Translations under genes and position numbers: made by a program
The notes under the pieces: generated by a model
What the model saw: the letters and a program-made list of their open reading frames with translations, nothing else
The model's database searches: none
Told to the model about the DNA's origin: nothing
Assembly (NCBI GenBank): GCA_002495535.1
Contig: DAFX01000107.1
Location: 1-23,730, forward strand
Length of the DNA: 23,730 bases
Origin: Euryarchaeota archaeon UBA433
Lineage (GTDB): Archaea > Thermoplasmatota > Poseidoniia > Poseidoniales > Poseidoniaceae
Reading direction: 5' to 3'
Part shown: positions 1 through 7,726 of the stretch, piece after piece
Position numbering within the stretch: the first letter of the stretch is position 1
Layout of the letters: each line of letters starts with the position of its first letter

Positions 1-108
1 GCTCATGATACCGATTGGATATTTTCGGCATTAAAGCACGGTCGGATTCCGACAAATGTATTGCACCTCCAAGCAAGGTATCAAAGGTGAAAGGGCTGAC
101 CACGCCAT
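1..108. other. Leading intergenic region with small inverted repeat
   Basis: No coding sequence is supported here. A perfect 5-bp inverted repeat with a 3-nt loop (GTCGG att CCGAC) lies at 41-53. It could be the end of an upstream transcription unit, but no T-run follows it. A TATA-like string (TATCAAAG, about 79-86) is centred roughly 27 nt before the ATG of the next gene, which would fit a leaderless transcript. A GGTGA string at about 86-90 is too far from the ATG to be a normal ribosome-binding site. An in-frame TGA at 97-99 rules out an upstream extension of the next gene. Confidence 0.4.
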
Positions 109-2850
109 ATGGCAAACCGTCGCGTCACACTGATTCTTCTGATGGTGCTGATGTTTTATCTGCCATCCCATGCTGTAGGAAACGAGGGTTCACCCGCCGT
201 AGAACAGTTTGGTCACGCCTTTGAGGAAGTAGTTATTGCTGATTCTTCAGACGCGATAAATGAACCACGTGATCTCGAATTCCACCCCGGGAGGGCAAAC
301 GAACTTTGGGTAGCCAACCGCGCTACGGACAGCATGACCATCGTGGAGAACACAGGCTTAGACAATCAGACCTCTCAAAACCGAAAAGATGCGTACAGCA
401 ACCACTTCCTCGAAGAAGTGAGTGCGATCGCTTTTGGTGCTTATCACCCAGAATTCGACTGGCAATGGGGTTCAGCCCAAGAAACAGACAATACCTACTG
501 CGGTCAAGGCTCCCCAAACAATTTCATGGGCCCAACCCTTTGGCCCTCTTCGATGTCTCACTATGCCGTTGAACATCAAAGCGATGAGTTGCTAGGGAGC
601 CACATTGACATGAACCACGAGTCTCCCTTTGGAGTAGGTATGGCTCACGACTCGGCCAACATCTACTGGTACAATGACGGTTACTACGGTGAACTGGTGT
701 ACTATGATTTCCAACTCGATCATGACACGGGATACGACGATCACTCCGATGCGATTGTTCGCCGTTACTCAGAAGTTCAACTGAACCACGTGCTCGGTGT
801 GCCAGGCCACATGGTCCTTGACAAAGATTCAGGAATCCTCTACATTTCGGATCCGGGAGCCAACCGGGTGTTGTGGGTGAATACCGACGATACAACCACA
901 ACCTCAACCGACATCATGGACAGTGCAACTCGCTTAGAGCCGTTGCAAGAATACTCTCGTATTGCTGGAGTCGAATGGGGGGTACTCGATACCGGATTGA
1001 ACCGCCCATCTGGGATTGCACTCGATGGTGACCAACTCTTCGTATCAGAGTATGGAAACGGTCAGATCGTGGCCTATGACTTGAACAGCAACGGGAAAGG
1101 GGCTGTAGAAGCGGGTTCCATTCAAACCTCAGCATCGTCGATTATGGGCTTAGAAATCGGTCCTAACGGCCATCTCTACTACGTTGATAACGTTCAAGAT
1201 GAAGTGGTCAGAATTGACCCCTACACTGATGAAGATGGTGACGGGGTTGTCGACGTAGATGACAACTGCCCCCTTGTGGCAAACGCTCAGCAACTCGATC
1301 ATGACGTTGACGGCTTAGGCGATCTGTGCGACCAAGACGATGACAATGATGGATTCAACGATCTTTCTGACTCTTGTCCAATGGGTGTGATCAATTGGGT
1401 GCCTAGCATGCCAACCGACCACGACATGGACGGGTGTGAGGATTCGAGTGAAGATTACGACGATGACAATGATGCCGTGATTGATATTCGGGATGATTGC
1501 CCGATTGGCGATTTGAATTGGCTCTCCGATACGGGTACGGATTACGACGCTGATGGTTGTCAAGATCAAGGCGAGGATTACGATGATGATGATGATGGCG
1601 TTTGTGATTTTACATTCGATGGATCAGGGGTCTGCATCATTTCGACAACGGAGGTAGACGCTTGCCCGACAAGTCCCCTTTCATTCACATCGATGCTTTC
1701 CACCGATGCCGACCAAGATGGCTGTGAAGACCGGTCTGAGGATGAAGACGATGACAATGACGCGTTCCTCGATAAGCATGATGATTGCCCGAATGAATTT
1801 GGTCAAAGCGACAAAGGGCGCGTCTTCGGATGCCCTGACGCAGATGGCGACGGTTACGCCGATTCAGTAGATGAATTCCCTACAGAGCCTTCTCAATGGG
1901 CCGATCTTGACGAGGACGGATATGGTGACGAAGCCAACGGCCTCAACGGTGATGACTGTCCCGCTGCCTCCGGCTCTTCTTTTGAAGATCGAACGGGTTG
2001 CCCGGACACCGATGCTGACGGATGGTCCAATCCGAGTGGAACATGGACGGCTGAACTTGGTGCTGACGCGTTCCCAAACCAAGCCAATCAACACAGCGAT
2101 CAGGATGGGGATGGTTTCGGAGACAACATGATTGGGTTCCAAGGCGATGCCTGCCCGGAAACCTTTGGGCTTTCGTTCGAAGATCGCTTTGGTTGTGATG
2201 ATGCTGATGGCGATGGCTGGTCTGATGAAGCAGACAAGTTACCGATGGAACCCACCCAACATCTCGATGCAGATGGTGATGGGTACGGTGATGCGGCTCT
2301 CGGTAATCAACCGGACAGTTGCCCATCCGAGTATGGCCTGTCTTCCCTAGGTGTCTACGGCTGCTTGGACAGCGATGGTGACGGTTGGGCTGACCAACAG
2401 GATGCGTTCCCAGAAGATGCTTCAGCCTGGTCTGATGCCGATGGTGATACCTTCCCTGATCAGGCAAACACCAACCGTTCAGATGATTGCATAGAGACGC
2501 CAGGCACGTCCTACTTGGATGTACGAGGGTGCGTCGATACCGACGGTGATGGCTGGTCTGACCAAGGCGACGCCTTCCCAACCGATGCAACACGGTACCA
2601 GGCCTCAGCTTTCGGTTCACCGCTTGTTCTCTCTCTCGGTGTCATTGTGTTGGGTGGCCTCATTTTCGTGGTGATGTTCATCAACAAGAAACGTGGATTA
2701 GAGCAACGCGATGCTCCATTCCTTGCGCCCATGACCCCACAACCTCTGGAACAACCCGCAGGCCCACCATTGCCCGCTGAAGGTCTTCCTCAGGGTTGGA
2801 CTATGGAACAGTGGGCATGGTATGGTGAAGACTTCCTCAAGAATCAATAA
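109..2850 (+). CDS. Membrane-anchored surface protein: NHL-like beta-propeller plus thrombospondin type 3-like Ca-binding repeats
   Basis: A 913-residue exported protein. Residues 1 to about 23 form a signal peptide with a basic start and a hydrophobic core. Residues of about 40-370 contain blade-like strings (EPRDLEFHP, GHMVLDKDSGILYISDPGANRV, RPSGIALDGDQLFVSEYGNG, MGLEIGPNGHLYYVDN) typical of NHL or YncE-like propellers. From about residue 374 to 830 it is dominated by Asp-rich DxDxDG motifs with paired cysteines, as in thrombospondin type 3 repeats that bind calcium. A membrane helix at about 837-858 is followed by the basic stop NKKRG and a Pro-rich cytoplasmic tail ending in a Trp-rich motif at 896-913. 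The body is therefore outside the cell and the tail inside. A role in calcium-dependent surface architecture or adhesion is inference. The start is fixed by an in-frame stop 10 nt upstream. Confidence 0.85.
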   Translation: MANRRVTLILLMVLMFYLPSHAVGNEGSPAVEQFGHAFEEVVIADSSDAINEPRDLEFHPGRANELWVANRATDSMTIVENTGLDNQTSQNRKDAYSNHFLEEVSAIAFGAYHPEFDWQWGSAQETDNTYCGQGSPNNFMGPTLWPSSMSHYAVEHQSDELLGSHIDMNHESPFGVGMAHDSANIYWYNDGYYGELVYYDFQLDHDTGYDDHSDAIVRRYSEVQLNHVLGVPGHMVLDKDSGILYISDPGANRVLWVNTDDTTTTSTDIMDSATRLEPLQEYSRIAGVEWGVLDTGLNRPSGIALDGDQLFVSEYGNGQIVAYDLNSNGKGAVEAGSIQTSASSIMGLEIGPNGHLYYVDNVQDEVVRIDPYTDEDGDGVVDVDDNCPLVANAQQLDHDVDGLGDLCDQDDDNDGFNDLSDSCPMGVINWVPSMPTDHDMDGCEDSSEDYDDDNDAVIDIRDDCPIGDLNWLSDTGTDYDADGCQDQGEDYDDDDDGVCDFTFDGSGVCIISTTEVDACPTSPLSFTSMLSTDADQDGCEDRSEDEDDDNDAFLDKHDDCPNEFGQSDKGRVFGCPDADGDGYADSVDEFPTEPSQWADLDEDGYGDEANGLNGDDCPAASGSSFEDRTGCPDTDADGWSNPSGTWTAELGADAFPNQANQHSDQDGDGFGDNMIGFQGDACPETFGLSFEDRFGCDDADGDGWSDEADKLPMEPTQHLDADGDGYGDAALGNQPDSCPSEYGLSSLGVYGCLDSDGDGWADQQDAFPEDASAWSDADGDTFPDQANTNRSDDCIETPGTSYLDVRGCVDTDGDGWSDQGDAFPTDATRYQASAFGSPLVLSLGVIVLGGLIFVVMFINKKRGLEQRDAPFLAPMTPQPLEQPAGPPLPAEGLPQGWTMEQWAWYGEDFLKNQ
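1375..1788 (+). repeat. Asp-rich Ca-binding repeats, 41-residue type
   Basis: Within the first surface protein, Cys-Pro pairs at nucleotides 1375, 1498, 1663 and 1786 mark successive units. Spacings are 41, 55 and 41 residues, so the middle unit carries a 14-residue insertion (around GSGVCIISTTE). Each unit has the pattern CP, then DxDxDGCxDxxEDxDDDxD, then a second acidic stretch leading to the next CP. The two 41-residue units are most alike (NW before the Thr-Asp segment in two of them). Confidence 0.7.
1831..2595 (+). repeat. Tandem 56-residue (168-nt) Ca-binding repeats
   Basis: Units begin at Cys codons 1831, 1999, 2194, 2362 and 2530, that is, every 56 residues except one of 65. The unit pattern is C-x-D-x-DGDGW-x-D-x-x-D-x-FP, then Q-x-x-D-x-DGDGYGD, then D-x-CP, then G-x-S-x-x-D-x-x-GC. 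There are four full units and a fifth half unit that stops at DAFPTDATRY just before the membrane helix. The second unit has about nine extra residues (around NPSGTWTAELG). Confidence 0.8.
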
Positions 2851-2904
2851 CACTGATTGGGACCCCACTTTCCACCGTTCTCCACTATGGTTGTGAAACA
2901 GAGA

Positions 2905-2912
2905 TTCATAAG
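2905..2912 (+). promoter_or_regulatory. TATA-like box for the PKD-domain gene
   Basis: TTCATAAG is centred about 25.5 nt upstream of the ATG at 2934. This is the distance expected in archaea if transcription starts at the ATG (leaderless). It is the main reason to prefer 2934 over the in-frame ATG at 2916. Confidence 0.35.
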
Positions 2913-2933
2913 GCGATGGATATTTTTCCCACT

Positions 2934-3722
2934 ATGAAGTACTCGCTGTCTGCTGCAACCATTGTTCTCTTGTTGATCATCAGCGCCACCACAGGGTCAG
3001 TTTTGACAAGTCTGACCTCTTCCTCGTCTTCTCAAAACGAATCCTTGACCATTGACGCATCATCTGTTTATGGGGTAAACACCTACACCCTGCTCGAAGT
3101 TGACGAAGGTGACAATGACGAAGAGAGCGTCATCACCGAACAACTTCACGAGTTCACTCTACAGGCTTTGAAATCAAACGGGATCATCACGTGGGACTTT
3201 GGTGACGGCACAACTGCTACAGGGCCAACTACCTCACACATGTTCGCACAACCGGGGGTTTATCTTGTCACTGCGACTTCAGTCACGCCCGATTTCATTA
3301 CCCAAGCGAGCATCACACTCACAGTTGAACTGACTGGGATGGTGGAATCTGACAACATGGAATGTGTGTGCGCCCCAACCGCAAAGGATACTGTGATTGA
3401 TTTGGTGCCCGCTCAAGGCATTGTTTCCTTCGATGGCTTTGTCACTGTCGAGCATGATGGCAGCAGTGAATCGTGTTCTTTGAGAAATCCGCTTCAAGAG
3501 TGCCACGTACGGGTGATGCTGCAAAAAACGCTTGACGGTAGCGTTGTCGACCAAGAAATCTTGTTCGATGATACATTCAGGAGCAATGAGATGAGCGTTT
3601 CTTTTGAACTGATTGATCTCGAAATTGGCCCGGGCGAAGGCTTACAACTTCGTTTGGAAACAGACCAACTTCGTGATTGGCACAAGCCTTCGACCGAGTG
3701 GAGCATGACCGCTCCTTTGTGA
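2934..3722 (+). CDS. Secreted PKD-domain protein
   Basis: A 262-residue protein from this start (268 if the ATG at 2916 is used). The start at 2934 gives a classic signal peptide (MKYSLSAATIVLLLIISATTG); the upstream start would add an Asp-containing leader and leaves no room for a promoter. A Ser-rich linker follows. Residues of about 71-133 form a PKD-type Ig-like domain, recognised by WDFGDGTT followed by HMFAQPGVYLVTATS. The C-terminal 125 residues, with four cysteines (CVC and two more), are a predicted beta-rich region I do not recognise. There is no C-terminal membrane helix, so the product is either released or held by an uncleaved signal. It lies 83 bp after the first surface gene on the same strand and may act with it. 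PKD domains usually mediate protein or carbohydrate contacts outside the cell; the partner is unknown. Confidence 0.75.
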   Translation: MKYSLSAATIVLLLIISATTGSVLTSLTSSSSSQNESLTIDASSVYGVNTYTLLEVDEGDNDEESVITEQLHEFTLQALKSNGIITWDFGDGTTATGPTTSHMFAQPGVYLVTATSVTPDFITQASITLTVELTGMVESDNMECVCAPTAKDTVIDLVPAQGIVSFDGFVTVEHDGSSESCSLRNPLQECHVRVMLQKTLDGSVVDQEILFDDTFRSNEMSVSFELIDLEIGPGEGLQLRLETDQLRDWHKPSTEWSMTAPL

Positions 3723-3751
3723 TGCTATAGCGATAGAGCGTGTGCCATTAT

Positions 3752-5455
3752 TCAGGCACTGTCTGTGACGGCCTCATCATCGATGTAGACCTTTTCTTCT
3801 TCTTCAGCATCGTCGTCTTCTTCTAGAGCGTTTTGAACTTCTTGGTTCACTCGCTTGGCTGCTTGGTTTGATACGACGAAGGTGCCGGCGAGGATGATGA
3901 CCACCAAAATGGCGTAGATCATCAAGGGTTGATCTTCCGTCTCTTCAGCGGCATTCCAAGCGATGTCTTGCGAGGTGGCGCCGTTTGTGTTGGTGACATC
4001 AGCACTGATTGATTGCAAGACTGTTGGCAGCAGCGCTCGGCATTCAAGCGATTGTGAGCCGAGGGCGTTTCCATACCATGAGACGTACAGTGTCTTGCTT
4101 TCTCCTGGTTCAAGCGACACAACAAGCTGTGTTGTGTCTTGCAATTCTTGACCAACATAACACCAGAAATTGACGCCAGTTACTGAAGCGGTACCGGTGT
4201 TTTCAATCACCACATCTCCACTCACTTTCGAGCCTAGGTAGCCCTTGTTGTCCTTGAGATTGATGCTCTTTACATCGATGTATGGCAGTGGAATTGTTAC
4301 GGAACTTACTGGTGTTCGTGGTGCATTGATTGTTGTGGCGAAATTCCCCCAATTTGAACTCAAAGTGAGCACAATCTCAGCGTCCTCTTCATGGTAGTCT
4401 CCATTCCCATCAACCCATTCGACGATGCGGGTGTTTTCACTGAGGGCGAAATTAACGTGACCGTTGCTGTCGGTGATGTTGTCCATTGTCGAACCATAGT
4501 AGCCGAGTCCAGTGGCGTGAACGGTGATGTTGCCTGCGTTCGTGTGCAGCGTTCGTTGAGATAACAAGCGAATCCATGCATCGGTCTGGCCGCCAGTTCC
4601 CGTGTTGTCTGTGTAACTGATCGTTGCAGTGTCATGAACGATGATGTCTTCGTCAGTTCTCGAGCCTTGAATCACGGAGGTGTCAATGCTCAACTCACCG
4701 CTATCAGCCACGTGCACGGGTGCGCTTCCAGTCAATGTTACACCCGTCATTGAGCATTCATTGATGCAGGTGATCGCAGCACCAGAAACTTGTGCGTTTT
4801 GGACGACCAGAGTACCTTCAACATCCAAATCGAAAGCTGCGGAGTTCCACTTTAGGCTTCCACCCGTGTGGTTGATGTCGACAGCACCATGAATCACGGT
4901 TCCACTCGAACCCGAGTGGAGTGCTTGTACACTGGTGACTTGAGTGGCGAAGAAATAGTAAATGTTGAACTCGACAACCAGAGGCGTACCGTTCAAAGGC
5001 GCCGGGATGTCAACGAAATCAGAACCTACGGCATCACGAGTTTCATCTCCAATTGTCACGTTCAGTTGAGCCGTTTCTGGAATAGTATGGTCAAAATTGA
5101 TTCGAACTTGGCCGGTTTCCGAAAGGTCGCCGAAATCGAGGTTGAGGGTGGTGTCGTTGTAAATCAACAACCCAGCATCCAGTTCAGTTCCAGTGACGTC
5201 GGCGTTGACGGTCAGCAGAGCACCGCTCTCGACGGTGATGGTGACACCCTGGTTGACGGTTGTGGCGTCGCTGATGATGAGCGATGCTCCATCTTTGACG
5301 AAGAGGTCCTTGTCGATGGGGTTTGTTCCATTCCAAGTTTCAGTTCCAGTCACGGTGATTGAAGATCCGTCGTCGGTCATTTCAGCAGCGGTTGTAAAAG
5401 CACCGAGGCAAGAGGCTAGAAGGAGCAAAGTCACCAATGTGAATGCCGTTCGCAT
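3752..5455 (-). CDS. Membrane-anchored surface protein with C-terminal CARDB-like domain
   Basis: A 567-residue exported protein. Residues 1 to about 24 are a signal peptide. Residues of about 30-95 (TVTGTETWNGT, then LFVKDGASLII and ITVESGALLTV) form a beta-solenoid-like opening module that closely resembles the start of the large beta-helix protein at 18783. The middle is beta-rich. Residues of about 295-385 look like a carboxypeptidase-regulatory or Ig-like fold. Residues of about 395-480 resemble a CARDB domain (VSGDVVIENTGTASVTGV, then VVSLEPGESKTLYVSW). A membrane helix at about 511-528 is followed by AAKR and a very acidic cytoplasmic tail (EEDDDAEEEE). It is convergent with the PKD gene, with a 29-bp gap. 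Its own promoter lies just after the carS stop. LASC in the signal peptide matches a lipobox, but a C-terminal anchor is already present, so lipidation is doubtful. Function unknown beyond a surface role. Confidence 0.8.
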   Translation of the reverse strand: MRTAFTLVTLLLLASCLGAFTTAAEMTDDGSSITVTGTETWNGTNPIDKDLFVKDGASLIISDATTVNQGVTITVESGALLTVNADVTGTELDAGLLIYNDTTLNLDFGDLSETGQVRINFDHTIPETAQLNVTIGDETRDAVGSDFVDIPAPLNGTPLVVEFNIYYFFATQVTSVQALHSGSSGTVIHGAVDINHTGGSLKWNSAAFDLDVEGTLVVQNAQVSGAAITCINECSMTGVTLTGSAPVHVADSGELSIDTSVIQGSRTDEDIIVHDTATISYTDNTGTGGQTDAWIRLLSQRTLHTNAGNITVHATGLGYYGSTMDNITDSNGHVNFALSENTRIVEWVDGNGDYHEEDAEIVLTLSSNWGNFATTINAPRTPVSSVTIPLPYIDVKSINLKDNKGYLGSKVSGDVVIENTGTASVTGVNFWCYVGQELQDTTQLVVSLEPGESKTLYVSWYGNALGSQSLECRALLPTVLQSISADVTNTNGATSQDIAWNAAEETEDQPLMIYAILVVIILAGTFVVSNQAAKRVNQEVQNALEEDDDAEEEEKVYIDDEAVTDSA

Positions 5456-5472
5456 ATTTTATTGTAAAAGAA

Positions 5473-5494
5473 GGAGCGTTATAGACTTCGCTCC
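5473..5494 (-). terminator. Stem-loop between carS and the downstream surface gene
   Basis: GGAGCG and CGCTCC form a perfect 6-bp stem with a 10-nt loop, immediately after the carS stop (5496-5498). Read on the minus strand it is followed by a T-rich stretch (TTCTTTT), which suits archaeal termination. It overlaps the TATA-like box of the downstream surface gene, so it could equally be an operator. Confidence 0.4.
5478..5485 (-). promoter_or_regulatory. TATA-like box for the CARDB-like surface gene
   Basis: On the minus strand TCTATAAC is preceded by a purine-rich stretch (GCGAAG) that could act as a BRE. It is centred about 26.5 nt before the ATG at 5455, the archaeal spacing for a leaderless transcript. 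The gene may thus be transcribed independently of carS. Confidence 0.5.
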
Positions 5495-5495
5495 G

Positions 5496-6137
5496 TCAAT
5501 AGGGAACATCCTTCCATCCAATCTTGTACCCAATCAGGTTGAATGTTCGGTGCAAGACTGGCGTAAACAAAACGAGGGCAATCATAGGAATGCGGAGTTC
5601 TTCACCGGCAAGCCAAGAGTCGCCGAGGAACAATTGGCCTGCCAAAAAAACAGAGATGGCAAAGGGCAAGGTGTCGAGAATTGGGGCTTTCGAGGACACA
5701 TCTCCTTCTCGCTTTAGACCGCGCCGTCGCTTGAAAAAGGAACCAGTACTGTCGCCGACGAGGCACATGAATCCCAAAAACGTTCCAAGAATAAACGCTG
5801 AGAGCATTGGCCCTCCAACGGCAAACCAGGCTCCACTTGAGCCGGCGAGGGGAGAAGAGAACAAGATCGAATTGTCCTCGAGAAGGCCAGCACCAGCACC
5901 GTCATTTGTCAGGGTCACCATCAACATGCAAAGCAAGCCTGAGGTCAACGAGCCTCCGATGAGCCCATTCCAAGTTTTTCCATCGCCAAGGATGCGGTTG
6001 CCGTCAGAAAGTGTTCGACCTCCATCGATTGGCCACGGTCCATAGCCCGTTTTAGGCAGCCATTTCCCCCACATCATCGCAAATGAATTCGCCAAAAATC
6101 CTGGCAAATAAAGCCACAATGTCAACAGAAACAACAT
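5496..6137 (-). CDS. carS: CDP-archaeol synthase
   Basis: An integral membrane enzyme that transfers CMP from CTP to unsaturated archaetidic acid (digeranylgeranylglyceryl phosphate), giving CDP-archaeol, the precursor of archaeal polar lipids. Family signatures are clear in the 213-residue form: LPGFLANSFA near the start, IDGGRTLSDGNRILGDGKTWNGLIGG at about 37-62 (broken here for reading: IDGGRTLSDG, then LGDGKTWNGLIGG), GDSTGSFFKRRRGLKREG at 128-145 followed by LDTLPF, and HRTFNLIGYKIGWKDVPY at the end. About five membrane segments are visible. The reading frame is open upstream to an ATG at 6350, but that leader is Pro- and charge-rich and overlaps purD, so it is rejected. ATG 6137 is chosen; a TTG at 6149 with GGGAGG seven bases upstream is a credible alternative. 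It diverges from purD. Confidence 0.9.
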   Translation of the reverse strand: MLFLLTLWLYLPGFLANSFAMMWGKWLPKTGYGPWPIDGGRTLSDGNRILGDGKTWNGLIGGSLTSGLLCMLMVTLTNDGAGAGLLEDNSILFSSPLAGSSGAWFAVGGPMLSAFILGTFLGFMCLVGDSTGSFFKRRRGLKREGDVSSKAPILDTLPFAISVFLAGQLFLGDSWLAGEELRIPMIALVLFTPVLHRTFNLIGYKIGWKDVPY

Positions 6138-6261
6138 GAAGAAATTCAAATCGAAGCCTCCCAGAAGGTGCTGGTCATGAAGCGGCTTGATGCACGAGGG
6201 CCTTTGAACACTGCCCCGTTCAGGCTTGTGCCAATTTGATTGAGGCGATGCACGCGATGAG

Positions 6262-6269
6262 ATTATGTG
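6262..6269 (+). promoter_or_regulatory. TATA-like box for purD
   Basis: ATTATGTG is centred about 26.5 nt before the purD ATG, again the leaderless spacing. No Shine-Dalgarno-like string sits in front of the ATG. Confidence 0.35.
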
Positions 6270-6291
6270 ATGAGCGCCACCCATACGGTTC

Positions 6292-7551
6292 ATGGCGAAG
6301 GGAACTGTTTTGGTCGTAGGTGGCGGTGGAAGAGAGCACGCCCTTTGCATGTCTCTTTCGCGTTCGGATGAGGTCGAGGCCGTTCACTGCGCTCCGGGCA
6401 ATGCCGGAACGCATGAGGTTGCAACCAACCACGCAGTCTCTGCATCGGATGTTACAGGTTTGGTGGATCTGGCGCGTTCACTGCAAACGACTTTGGTAGT
6501 TGTTGGCCCCGAGGCGCCCCTTTGTGATGCCCTTGCGGACAAGCTCGCTGAATTTGGTATTCCATGCTTTGGCCCGGTACAGAATTTAGCCGTCTTGGAG
6601 GGCTCCAAACTTCACGCCAAGGAAGTCATGAGCCTTGCCGGAGTTCCAACCGCATCCTATCATGTGCTGTCGAATGACTCGGACCTCGATGCTGCCCTCG
6701 ATCAATTTGCTGGCTCACCTTGGGTGGTGAAGCGGGACGTCCTCGCAGGAGGCAAAGGTGTCGTTGTCACCTCAGATCGAGATGAAGCGAAAACGTTCAT
6801 CGAGTCTTCAATCGAGTCTGATGGCAAAGTGCTGCTTGAGGCCTTCCTTGAAGGTGAGGAAGCAAGCATGCTTGTAGTGATGGACGGTTCGGGTTTTGTT
6901 TGCCTGCCTCCAAGTCAAGACCACAAGCGGGCCTACGATGGCGATGAAGGACCCAACACAGGTGGAATGGGGGCGTATTGTCCCGCACCGGTGGCCACCC
7001 CCGAAGTCCTTGACCGCGCTATCTCGGAAATTGTAGAGCCAATGCACAGGTACCTTGCAGCACAGCCTGTGCCCTATCGAGGTGTGCTTTACGTCGGCCT
7101 AATGATCACCGATGAAGGCCATCCCAGTGTGGTCGAGTTCAACGTCCGTTTCGGGGATCCTGAGTGTCAAATTACCCTCCCGCTCATTCAAACAGATCTG
7201 CATCAATTGCTCCAAGCTGCAGCAACTGATCACCTTGCAGATTTAGAGGTCAATTTCCATGACAAGCACGCCCTCACTGTGGTCCTTGCAGCTGAAGGTT
7301 ATCCCGCATCACCCGTCAAAGGGCGACCGATCAGTGGTGTGTCAGTCCCAAATGACTCCGCCTGGGTGAATCATGCAGGGACAGGCCTTGACGAGCAAGG
7401 TCAACTGGTTTCAACCGGAGGGCGAGTTCTTGCTTGCACCGCTCTTGGAGGTAGCCTCGAGGACGCTGCAAAGAAAGCATACGCACTGCTCGAAAAAATC
7501 GAACTTGAAGGCTCGCACCACCGCACTGATATCGGTCACCGTGCTCTTTGA
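6292..7551 (+). CDS. purD: Phosphoribosylamine-glycine ligase (GAR synthetase)
   Basis: The second step of de novo purine synthesis in the cytoplasm: 5-phosphoribosylamine, glycine and ATP give glycinamide ribonucleotide, ADP and phosphate. The 419-residue length is normal for the family. The N-terminal domain starts VLVVGGGGREHAL, the family hallmark. The ATP-grasp domain shows VKRDVLAGGKGVVV at about 146-159, then DHKRAYDGDEGPNTGGMGAY, and the metal-binding signature EFNVRFGDPECQ near residue 285. The C-terminal domain is also complete (HAGTGLDEQGQLVSTGGRVLACTALG). No other purine genes lie nearby, so it is a single-gene unit divergent from carS. A T5 run at 7560-7564 just after the stop may serve as an archaeal terminator. 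Confidence 0.97.
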   Translation: MAKGTVLVVGGGGREHALCMSLSRSDEVEAVHCAPGNAGTHEVATNHAVSASDVTGLVDLARSLQTTLVVVGPEAPLCDALADKLAEFGIPCFGPVQNLAVLEGSKLHAKEVMSLAGVPTASYHVLSNDSDLDAALDQFAGSPWVVKRDVLAGGKGVVVTSDRDEAKTFIESSIESDGKVLLEAFLEGEEASMLVVMDGSGFVCLPPSQDHKRAYDGDEGPNTGGMGAYCPAPVATPEVLDRAISEIVEPMHRYLAAQPVPYRGVLYVGLMITDEGHPSVVEFNVRFGDPECQITLPLIQTDLHQLLQAAATDHLADLEVNFHDKHALTVVLAAEGYPASPVKGRPISGVSVPNDSAWVNHAGTGLDEQGQLVSTGGRVLACTALGGSLEDAAKKAYALLEKIELEGSHHRTDIGHRAL

Positions 7552-7654
7552 TGCCTCGGTTTTTGGCGGCTTTGGAAAAGGTGTGAAAAAACGAAGATGT
7601 TCTTTTCATCAAACGGGACACTCCGTTGTAATCGTACTGCATCCTCGCGGAGTC

Positions 7655-7664
7655 AATATTAAAA
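7655..7664 (+). promoter_or_regulatory. TATA-like box for the oligosaccharyltransferase gene
   Basis: AATATTAAAA. Initiation about 25 nt downstream would leave a leader of roughly 45-50 nt, in line with the clear ribosome-binding site before the ATG. Confidence 0.5.
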
Positions 7665-7721
7665 GAGGACCCAAAGTGGCGAAGTTGCTTGCCAGCCTTG
7701 CTGCTGTCAATCAATTACCCT

Positions 7722-7726
7722 GAGGG
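7722..7726 (+). promoter_or_regulatory. Ribosome-binding site of the oligosaccharyltransferase gene
   Basis: GAGGG, followed by six A residues, ends 6 nt before the ATG at 7733 and fixes that start. Several other genes here lack such a site. Confidence 0.6.

Noticed and set aside
15..224. Short plus-strand frame at the left end starting MDIFG
   Set aside because: It overlaps the well-supported surface gene in another frame and has no recognisable domain; composition fits a shadow frame.
1943..2620. 225-codon minus-strand frame opposite the calcium-binding repeats
   Set aside because: Antisense frame kept open by the GAT/GAC-rich repeat codons; translation is His/Arg-rich low-complexity sequence with no signal or domain.
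5402..5414. Lipobox-like LASC in the signal peptide of the CARDB-like protein
   Set aside because: The hydrophobic core before it is short, and the protein already has a C-terminal membrane anchor; a conventional signal-peptidase site after TTAA is as likely.
5193..5717. 174-codon plus-strand frame spanning the carS-surface gene junction, and 5524-6045 opposite carS
   Set aside because: Both lie antisense to confidently assigned genes; no motif and no start signals.
6138..6350. Extended N-terminus for carS from ATG 6350
   Set aside because: Adds 71 Pro- and charge-rich residues with no homology to the family and overlaps the purD start; the first membrane segment begins at 6137.
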